64,000 nt of DNA, taken from NCBI GenBank assembly GCA_034687125.1, contig JAQGBZ010000328.1, forward strand, positions 1-64,000, in the 5' to 3' direction. Origin of the DNA: Neelides folsomi (Eukaryota; Arthropoda; Collembola; Neelipleona; Neelidae). The notes beneath the pieces are model-generated. The model was not told the DNA's origin, ran no database searches, and worked only from the letters and a program-made list of their open reading frames with translations. Below, in pieces: positions 25,001 to 35,100 of the stretch; the stretch's first letter is position 1, and each line of letters opens with the position of its first letter. The position numbers were made by a program, and so were the translations under genes.

Positions 25001-27156
25001 CGTTCGAAAGAGTCCTTTCCATCAAACCTATTCAAATAGGAATTTGGTTATTACAAAGAGCCAAATTGATTGTCGTTCCAAAAGCCCAAGTCTCCTCTCC
25101 TCATCGCAAACTTCCCTTGTTCCCTATGTTGAAGACGAAGAGGAAGAGCCGAAGATCCAATCATCGTACCATCCAAATACCCCGCCAAGAAGTCCGCTCA
25201 AAACCTTCGATGGGTCCTTTAGTAAAAAGAGACTCTTTCCTGACAATCAACTGGTTCCAGAGAAGGAAAAGAAAATTCCCAAAATGACTTTCGTACCAGA
25301 TGAAGAGACCAAGATGGCCAAAGAGGCTATCATTGATGTTGGGAGGGAAAATGAAGTGCCGAATGGATCCCTAAGTGCAACAAGCATTTGGAAAGTTTCG
25401 AAAGACAATATTGGTGATAATATGCAATCATTTAAAGAGTACTCCTCTGATCCCGAAACCAGAAAGTTGAATGATAACTCCGATTTTTCTAGGTTACGAA
25501 AAGTTAAAGCAAAGCGTGCAAAGAGCATGGAAAAATTGGTGGGGGTGGATCATTCAAGAGATAGAGATTTACCTCGATTGGGAAAATTCTCAATCGATGG
25601 TGATCGGAAGGGAAAATTAACTATTGAAGCTTCTTCATCGCATTCCGTAAATTTCAGAGGAGAAATAAAATTAAAGAATAAAAAGGCAAAATCAAAAAGT
25701 AAAAGTCCAATAACACCACCTCGAACCATCAAGGGCGATAAAGGCGGAGGAATTGTCAATGGAGCCTACATATTCAGCTCACCAGAAGAAATAAATGCTA
25801 AATTAGAATCACCGACCAAAGTTCACATCACAAATGGCCATACCTCAGTGAAGAGATCTAGGAGCGATACGTCACAATCCAGTTCCCAGTCTTCAAATAC
25901 GCAATCGGAGTTTAAGAAAGTGAAAAAGAAGAAAAAGAGCGAAAAACGGAGAGAGGAAATTGAGAAGCGAAAGGAAGAGGAAAATGAGAAACACAAAGAT
26001 GGAGAGAAAACCAAAGGGGGGAGTGAAAAACACAGAGAAAGGGAGGATGACAAATACAGAGATGGAATCGAGAAACGAGGGGAGAGGGATAGAAATGAAA
26101 AGCATAGGGAGGGAAGGGAGAAAGAAAGGAAAGAGAAGAAAAAGAAGAAATCCAAGAAACGCGACTCTTCAGACTCCTCAAGGTCTTCTGATGAAGGGTC
26201 TGAGAAAAAGAAGAACGGGAGCAAAATACTTGAAACAACAAAGAAATTTGTTATCAATCTCTTCAATGGTAAAAAGAAACAACACGATCCTGACACAACT
26301 CAAACTGATCTTTCGGACAATGACCATAGCCAAAAATCCAATTCACAATCTAGCAGAACATCTAGCATAAATAAATTAGAAAGTTCTGGAGAATCCAAAT
26401 TCGATCCGGAACAATTAAAATCTCCAAAGGGTAAACTTTTATTATTTTGAATTTACTTTATAATGACCGCAATATTGTAATTCACAAATGTTATAAGATT
26501 GTTTTTTTAAACAATGGAATAATATTATAATTTAAAATCTGTTTTTTATAGTCATGAGTTGGAATGGAGATCGTGGAAATCTTTCAATGGCTATGCATTC
26601 AGACAAGAAAAGGCTACTTGAAAAATCTAAAGAAGATCTTTACAACGAAGAATTGGACGAGGGAAAGGTAGCCATCCACATCCACCATGATTATGATTAT
26701 TATTACTGATTTATTTTATTGTTTTTAAGTTATACGTAATGTTTCTATTTAAGATTCTAACATTAACATACTTTGATTATTTTTCCAATTCAGACCAAGA
26801 AGAAATCGCAGAGCAACTCGGACTCTTATGAAAGTGACGTTAGCAATAAGTTTCAAAAATACGAAGATAACCGACGTAAGGTAAAGAAATGGGAAAGTAG
26901 TAATGAAATTCAAGTTTATGAAGGCTACACACCGTACATGGGAAAGAGACCTCCATCGAGCTCTAATGAAGGATATCGGGATTCTTACAATAGAGATCAG
27001 TATCGTAAACCAAATGGTCATAATTTCAAAGGGCATCGTCGGAATTCTAGAAGTTCTGATGGTAGGAATCACCATCGTAATTCTAATCGTTATCATGGCA
27101 AGGGCTTTGAAGGGATAGGTTATGTCAAAGGGCGACCCTGGGGAAATAGAAAATAA
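22075..27156 (+). CDS. USP36: Ubiquitin carboxyl-terminal hydrolase, USP36/scrawny type, 9 exons
   Basis: Cysteine protease that removes ubiquitin; known USP36 orthologues act in the nucleolus on ribosome-biogenesis factors and on histone H2B. Exons: 22075-23011, 23119-23232, 23362-23538, 23633-23753, 23878-24088, 24271-24788, 24917-26430, 26552-26667, 26794-27156. They total 4071 nt, or 1356 aa. The USP domain spans about 276-570. The Cys box has GNTCYLN with catalytic Cys281. A CxxC zinc pair lies at 412/415 and a second at 458/461. The His box has CGHYTAT with His541 and Asp557/558. [12 protein letters not shown] and LQLKRFT are further USP motifs. The N-terminal 270 residues and the tail are low-complexity and basic, as in human USP36. 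The tail has a Lys/Arg/Glu tract (about 1020-1110) and a conserved C-terminal patch starting SWNGDRG at 1200, matching SWNGER near the human C-terminus and supporting orthology. The start is the first ATG of the open frame; a TTG nine bases upstream is not needed. Confidence 0.93.
25908..26160 (+). repeat. Purine-rich low-complexity coding tract in USP36
   Basis: About 250 bp of the + strand is almost wholly A and G, broken by only isolated pyrimidines. It encodes the Lys/Glu/Arg tract of the protease tail. The sequence is imperfect GARAAR-type repetition, not a clean microsatellite. Confidence 0.8.
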
Positions 27157-27179
27157 AATTCATATTGAATATATAAAAG

Positions 27180-27185
27180 AATAAA
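27180..27185 (+). terminator. Poly(A) signal candidate, USP36
   Basis: AATAAA lies 24 bp after the stop codon. Another AATAAA overlaps the stop itself (27152-27157). A U-rich stretch follows. The 3' UTR would be very short if this one is used. Confidence 0.45.
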
Positions 27186-29183
27186 TTTTTAAATACTTTA
27201 ATTTTATTTTAATATTCATTTTGTATTTCTAGACCTTGAATGGATAATGAAAAGATTAAACTTTGGGGTTTTATTATTTCATTTTTATTTAATGTTTAGT
27301 ATGACTCAATTTCTTTTTCCTTTTTTGTACAAAATATTTTGAAAATGAAATATCAGTTTCGACTCATCGGTGTTTAGTGTTTTTAAATTCAATTTACTAC
27401 AACGATGTCGTCTGTTTATAGTGATATCAGAAATGATCTGGATATCACTATAAACAGATCATTTCTGATATCACTATAAACAGAACTCAGTTCGGTCAAG
27501 GATAATTAAGAGCGTATGATGATTGTAAATTTTCAAATATATTCTAACTAAAGTTTAATGGTTAGTAATTATTTTACAACTAACATTAAATTGAATATAA
27601 TTTTTAGCCTTCAGATGTATCGGTATACATAGTTTAAAGTGAAGTGTCAATTTTTTGATTAATTACTAAACTAAATATACATTATAAATTATATAATAAG
27701 CTTTTCAATTTTAATCAAATATATATATATATATTAACTTTAATCAATTTGTACTGAAAAAAATGAATAACCTAAAATGTCAGGTAATATCGTGATACAA
27801 TGGTACCTACTATTGATAGAATATTCTTAAACTATAATAGTTAATAGTTAGCGATCGAGTTAACTCACGAAATCCTAAAATTGAGATTTAGATAAATTTT
27901 AAGATGAGTTCCATACTTCAGAATTCTTCCTCCACTCTCGAAATGCCTTATTTTTACTTTATATTTCATTAATTTGGGGAAGATTCTTAGATTAGTTTTA
28001 TTTACCATCACCCTATTTTTAATTAAGTGACTACATACGTTGTACTCATATAATTACATTAAACCAAGCAATTGATTCTTAAATTTTTATTGTATACTTT
28101 TCCAATTAACCTTTTTGCATTTGTAAGTATTTAAGTAGACATTAATTTTAATCTGCGGAAAACTGTGAATTAACTTTATCAATTTTAAAATAAATAAGAA
28201 TACTTAAGACGATGTTTAAAAATAGATAAATTAAAATGAATAAATTATTAAATGAATTAGATACCGCATTAAGTTTCGGTTAAGTTATAAAAATTAACAT
28301 TGTATGAAATGTGTAATTCACCGACCAAAAATGTTTTTTTAACAAAAAATTATTATAAATGAAGCAAGTTTCATTTACCTAAATGCGAACGATAATATAT
28401 TAATAAAATATCAATTTAGGCTGATTTACGCCTTAAGTCATGAAACTTTTCTTTCATATTTTTTTGCATTTCATTTCTTCAGAGGTGAATTTACCTAAAA
28501 TTCATCATTAGCTTCAGATAATTATCATAAATTATTCTGGAATCATGCAATTTGGATTTATGTAGAAATGTTTTAATATTGATAGAGGATTAACAAGGCT
28601 TGATTAACAAATGAAATATTGAAAATGGAGTCAATCCTCTGATACGTTATACCATAAAATTAAAATTCCTGTCATTTTAATTGTTCAATTCTATTCTATA
28701 ATGCTGATTAATAGGAAATTCCTCAAATAACTTGGCTTCTTAGAACGAATTGTTAGTTTTTTCTGAATAATTAGCATACTTTTCATCCTTGCTAGATTCA
28801 ACGTTGAAGTTAAATATTTGGAAAATGGAGCCCCTTTTTCGTTTTTCTTAATTTAACCCATTCAATTGATTCTATTGAACGAAGGCATTTTAATTAATTG
28901 GGGAAATGAATGAGAGGATTTTCGAATAACTTTGGTGTACTTTTGTCTTGGGCTCCTCGATTTCTCTTTAAGTTAAATGGATCATTTCAGTTGAGTTTCT
29001 TCGTCTTGCTATATCGGATCTTGTTGAAGTTCTGAGAACCGTTCCAACTTTCATTTTCGGTGATTGCCTATTTATTACTTTTACTAGTACTTTTATTAGT
29101 ATATTAATTGAATTGAATAACTATTGCAATTGGCCTTTGTTTTGCTTACTGCATTAACATAAGAACTTTACAGGCTTTACACT
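27186..29183. other. Intergenic region between USP36 and myosin
   Basis: About 2 kb of AT-rich sequence contains the nested hairpin at 27411-27484 and a short (AT)n run at about 27719-27734. No coding region is recognisable. An acceptor-like tttacag at 29167-29173, 10 bp before the myosin ATG, suggests that the myosin gene has a non-coding first exon somewhere here, as many muscle genes do. Confidence 0.5.
27411..27484. repeat. Nested inverted/direct repeat forming alternative hairpins
   Basis: A 29-bp arm (27411-27439) is repeated as its perfect reverse complement at 27456-27484 with a 16-nt spacer. The spacer is not random. An 18-nt motif (gatatcactataaacaga) occurs as + copies at 27441-27458 and 27467-27484 and as a - copy at 27411-27428. 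The first copy can therefore pair with the second (18-bp stem, 12-nt loop) or with the third (29-bp stem, 16-nt loop). It starts 255 bp after the USP36 stop. No target-site duplication is evident. Confidence 0.9.
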
Positions 29184-32100
29184 ATGGCGGAAGATCCTGA
29201 TCCAACCGAGTATCTATTCGTGTCATTGGAGACGAAAAGAAAGGACCAATTGTTGCCTTATGATGCAAAGACCAATTGTTGGGTGCCTGATGGAGAAGGT
29301 GGATTCTCTAAAGGAGAGATTAAAAGCGAGGATGGAGAGAATGTCCAAGTTGTTTTATCTACAGGAGAGGTTCGGTTCATTTAATTTTAGGGATTTTTCT
29401 TATTTTTTACTTAATTGTTCTTTTATAGGAGAAAACCTTTAAATCTACGGATATTAGTCAATTGAATCCTCCGAAATATGAAAAGGCTGAAGATATGGCC
29501 AACTTGACTTATTTAAATGAAGCGACCGTTCTTCATAATTTAAAAGAGCGTTATTACAGCAAACTGATTTATGTAATATTTATAAATCAAATGTAAGGTA
29601 TACAATTTTTACAATAATTTGAAAAATGGGTTTTTTATTTAGACATACTCTGGATTATTCTGTATCACGCTTAATCCGTATCAGGAAAGTATTAAATACT
29701 TACAAAATTTCATTTAAAATGAGTATACAATAATATTTTTTAATTATTTTAATCATTGATTAATCTTATTTTCGATTTGTAGTATTTTCCAATATTTACG
29801 GACAGAACAATGAAACTTTACCGGGGGAAAAGGAGGAATGAAGTTCCCCCACACATCTATGCAATTGCGGATGGTGCATATTCAGATATGAGAGCAGGTA
29901 AGATGTTTATGGAGATCATTACTTTTTAATGTTTTTTCATTAGGTGTATTGTAATTTGTAATATTCAATACTTGAAACTAAATATTTTGATTTATAGTTG
30001 GAGATAACCAATCAGTGCTTATAACGTATGATAAAATTTATAACATTGCATTGTTAAAACATGTATTAAATGATTTCCAATAGTTTGTTCTCGTGAATAA
30101 GCTAAAGCAGTCACTTATTCAACGCTAGTACCTTAAACACAAAATTAAATTTGGCATTAACACAATATTTTAGCACAGTATTTCATTTCACTAAATTGAT
30201 AGAGGGGAATCGGGAGCTGGAAAAACTGTAAATACAAAAAAAGTCATCGCATACTTTGCAAGTGTTGGGGGAGGTGAAAAAAAAGTGGAAGTCGATCCCA
30301 AAAAGGCAATTTACTATAAATTATTGCCGATTTAAAAAGGTCCAATAAATACTTACTTTTGTTTACTTATCTTTTGTTTTGTTTAATTATAGAAATCTTT
30401 GGAAGATCAAATTGTTCAAACAAATCCAGTTTTAGAAGCGTTTGGAAATGCGAAAACAGCACGAAATGATAACTCTTCCCGTTTTGTAAGTCGAATATTC
30501 TTAAATATCAAAAGAGTTAATTTATTAACATTTATCATCAATGTAATAGATGAATTGTTAGTAATTTAAAATATCAATAAAAAGGAATTGTACCGAAAAT
30601 TAGTAAAAATATAATGAATAACTCTCACTTGTTTCACAGGGAAAGTTTATTCGCATTTGGTTTGGAAAGTCAGGAAAGCTTGCTGGAGCCGACATTGAGC
30701 ATTGTAATTTCATTCGTTTCATAAATTGAAAATGTATCACAAAATTATAACAGACTTAAATGAATGGAGATTTTTTTTACAAGATTTGTTGGAAAAAGCA
30801 AGAGTAATTTCTCAACAACCAGTTGAAAGATGCTACCATATATTTTATCAAATAATGTCAGGAGTTATTCCAGAAGTTAATGGTATATTTAACTTTTTCA
30901 TGTTTTTTAAAGACAATTCTTACCTTTTTAATTAAATTTCCCTAAATTAATAATTTGCTCAATTATATTAGAAATGTGCAGATTAAAAAGTGATATTTAC
31001 GAATATCACTACGTTTCACAAGGGAAAACATCGGTTGCCACTATTCAGGATGATGAAGAATTTCTTTTAACACATGTATAGTAATTTTTTATAATTAAAC
31101 CTTAACGTAATATTCCAATTATACTAATTAAGTGCAAAGAAATATTTGAATCGTATTTAAAAATGATCTAATCTTGTTCCAATATTTATAGGAAGCGTTT
31201 GATGTATTAAATTTTTCGAAAACAGAAAGGGAGAACATTTACAAGATTGTTGCAACTGTTATGCACATGGGAGAATTGAAATTTAAAGAAAGAAACGATC
31301 AAGCTGAACCTGATGGAACTGAAGTAAAAATATAAAAATTGTTATTTAAGAAAAATGAATTTAAGCTAAATTCACTTTACTTAATTTTAGGTTGGTGAAA
31401 TAATAGGAGAATTACTTGGAACAGGATTTGAAGACCTTTACTTAAACATAACTAAACCGAAAATTAAAGTTGGTTCTGAATTTGTCATTAAAGGAATGAA
31501 CAAAGAACAGGTAAAATTCCTAAACCCCTTTCAAATCCATGCTGATTTACGCGATAACTTATAAATATTTCTTTCTATTTGCAATAGAGTTTAATTTCTG
31601 TGGGCGCAATGGCGAAATGTCTTTATGATAGACTTTTCAGCTTTTTGATCAGAAAGTGCAATAAAACGCTTGACACCAAGCAAAAACGGGCTACATTTAT
31701 TGGATGCCTCGACATTGCCGGATTCGAAATGTTTGAGGTTTTTAACTTTAATGAATTCATTAGAATATAAATCCAATTTATGACATTAAATCATAAATTT
31801 TTATTCCAGTACAACGGATTTGAGCAACTTTGTATTAATTTCACTAACGAGAAACTTCAACAATTTTTCAATCACACAATGTTCGTGCAAGAGCAAGAGG
31901 AATACATTAAAGAAGGGCTGGATTGGGTTTCTGAGGATTTTGGACTTGATGCTCAAGCTTGCATTAATTTGATTGAAAAGAAACTTGGAATATTGTCTAT
32001 TCTTGAAGAGCAATCTATGCTTCCTAAAGCAAATGACAAAACATTTCAAGACATGCTGATGGAATTTCATCTAGGAAAATCGGAAATCTTCATAAAGCCA

Positions 32101-35100
32101 AGAGCTCCAAAGCCTGGTGAAGTCGAAGGACATTTTGCACTTGTTCATTATGCTGGAACTGTATGTGCATTTTCGCATTAATGCAATGTTTAAAGTGAAA
32201 TTTGTTTGATTTAAATAATACAAAATTGACATTTTAAATTTTTATTTACTTTTAGGTTCCATATAATATAACTGGATGGCTGGCAAAGAATAAAGATCCA
32301 TTGAACGAAACTCTGGTTGATCAATTTAAGAAGTCAAGTAATAAATTGCTGGTGAAATTGTTTGAGGACCATCCTGGTCAGTCGCCCCCAGATGAAAAAG
32401 ACGCCAAGAAGAAGAAAAAGAAAGCAGAAGAACCCGAAGACGCTGGTTAGTTTTTTATTTGTTCAATTAATGTTATTTAAATGTATTGATGGTATTTAAT
32501 TATTTATTGTTGTTTGCTTTATTCAGGAGGAAAGCAGAAGAAGAAAGGCCCTGCTACCGTTTCTTCTCAATATAAAGTAATTCTTCAATTATTGATTAGT
32601 TACTCATTTCAAAGTAATAGAAGGTGAAAGTAATGTAATCAAATGATCTAAAGGAACAACTTGGAAGCTTAATGACAACATTGAAAGCAACAAAGCCTCA
32701 CTTTATTAGGTGTATTGTTCCGAATGAAGTTAAAACTCCAGGCAAGTTCAATTTACAATAAATTGGTTATGATTTTGAAATCTGGTTATGTTACACGCTA
32801 AACTATTTTGTTATGATTTGTACAGGGTGGGCCATAAGTATCTTTCTTTTTTATACAATTGTTTATTTAAAAAAGAAAGATATTTATGGCCCACCCTGTA
32901 TATTCATATCTTAATTAGGTAATATTTTTTGCAGGGCTGGTTGACTCAACTCTGATAATGCATCAATTGATTTGCAATGGAGTTATCGAAGGCATTAAGA
33001 TTTGTAGAAGAGGTTTTCCAAACAGGCTAATGTACAAGGATTTTAAAAATCGGTAAGTGATAACTATTTTTGATATTATTACTGTATCACATTGATATTT
33101 GATGAGAATTTCATAATATTGGTATTTTCCATTTCAAATATACTTTTTAAACATTAGATACACAATATTGGCTGCAAAAGAAATGGCATCTGAAACAGAC
33201 GATAAAAAGATTGCCGAAGCATGTTTTAAAACAATTGAACTTGATGCCAATAAATTTCGAGTTGGACACACAAAAGTAAGTATACATACGTATCACAACT
33301 GAAAAATAAAAGATGCAAAAATTTTGAAATTAACTTAAGAACTTAAATATGCTCAATGATCCCTTTCCTTATAGGTCTTTTTCCGTGCTGGCATATTGGG
33401 CGATTTGGAGGATATCCGTGATGAAAGAATTGCTAAAATCGTTACTTCGTTACAATCGACTATTAGAGGATATTACGCAAGGAAGATATATTCAACTTAT
33501 GAAAAAGAAAGGTTGAATTCTCATTTAATATATTAAATAACTATTAAATTCATTGACATGAAGGATTAATTGTGAGGGTCTTTGTGTGTTTTATAGGAAA
33601 CATTTAGAAGTTGTTCAGAGAACCATTAAAGGCTACATGAGCATAAAATCTTGGCCTTGGTGGACAGTTTGGACAGCTTTAAAGCCAAGTATTTTTGTCG
33701 AAGACTTTGATGTAGCTGTCAACGTGAGTAGTTATTTATCTTTTATACTATTACCATTACAAACTTACTTTTTTACAGAGAATTCTTAAACAAATCGAAA
33801 CTTCAATAGCCGCATATGAAAATGAAATTAAACAAAGAACAGAACAAGAAGCTCTTGAAATAACCATGATTAAAGAGAAAGATGAGTTAACTTACATGCT
33901 AAACAATGCAGAGCAATATTTGACAGACACAAAAAACTCATTGGATGTTTTATTGGTTGAAACAACTAGTCTTGAAGAACGCTTAACAGTTAATTCAAAT
34001 CTTAAAGAATACCTTGCTACAATTTCATTAATATTGGAAGTTTTATTGTGTATTATATGGTAATTCAAATGGGTTAAAATAGGAAACTGAAGACAGACTT
34101 TCTCTCACATCTGACGAGAGACGCTTTCTCACAGAACAAACGCAAAAGGCAGAAAATGAATACGAAATTTTAAAGGTTGAACATGAAGGTCTCTCTGGTC
34201 AACTTTCATTCTCTCAAGGTGATGGGGATTCAAAAACCAAGCAAATTGAAGAACTCAATAAAGAAATCGACCAACAAAGAGATCTTCTAACAAAACTCAA
34301 TAACGACAAAAAAGACATAATTACTTCAAATCAAGAAAATGCCGAAAAGTGTCAAGTTGAGAAATATCACAATTATTAAATAACAACTATTAAAATTTCT
34401 TAGCTTGACAATATTTTAAATGTTTCCTTAATTTTAAAATGAATAAACATATTGTTTAGATTCAAGACGATCTTCAAAGAAAGCTTACACGGAGTAATTG
34501 TAAATTAGAAAGAACACTCGATGAAGTCGAAGAATCATTAGACAAAGAAATCAAAGCGAGAAAAATGATGGAAGGGGCAAGAAGAAAAGCAGAAGTTGAT
34601 TTACGCATTTCCCAAGAGTCTGAGGATAAATTGAGAGCACAACAACAACTTGAACAGGAAATTGAAAGGAAAAATAACGAAATAAAATCATTGGAAGAGA
34701 AAATAGAAGAAGAGCAAACAAGATCAAAAAATTTCAACCGTCGTCTAAAAGATTTATTCGTAATTATTTATATCTTAACTTTATATTTGTAGTTCTTTGT
34801 TACATAATTTTCTTTTGAAATATCAGACCTTTAGTTTGGATTTTTCTCAGGATCGTATTGAAAACGTAATTGGAAGCGTTGAAGCCGAGAAAGGACTTCG
34901 TTCTAAAGAAGAGGCATTAAGAACAATTATGGCAAGAGAGGTTCAAGATCAAATGGAACTCATTGAAGAAGCTGGAGGCAAAATGACGAATCAAATATTT
35001 CTTTGCAAAGAGCGTGAATCTGAAGTTTCAAAAATGATGAACGAAGTTGACAGAGCCAACACTAAAAATGAAATGGCTCTTGAGGCTCTTCAAAAGAAAC

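Noticed and set aside
25823-26296. Long minus-strand open frame (157 codons) rich in Phe, Ser and Leu
   Set aside because: It is the exact complement of the purine-rich USP36 coding tract; pyrimidine-only sequence rarely contains stop codons.
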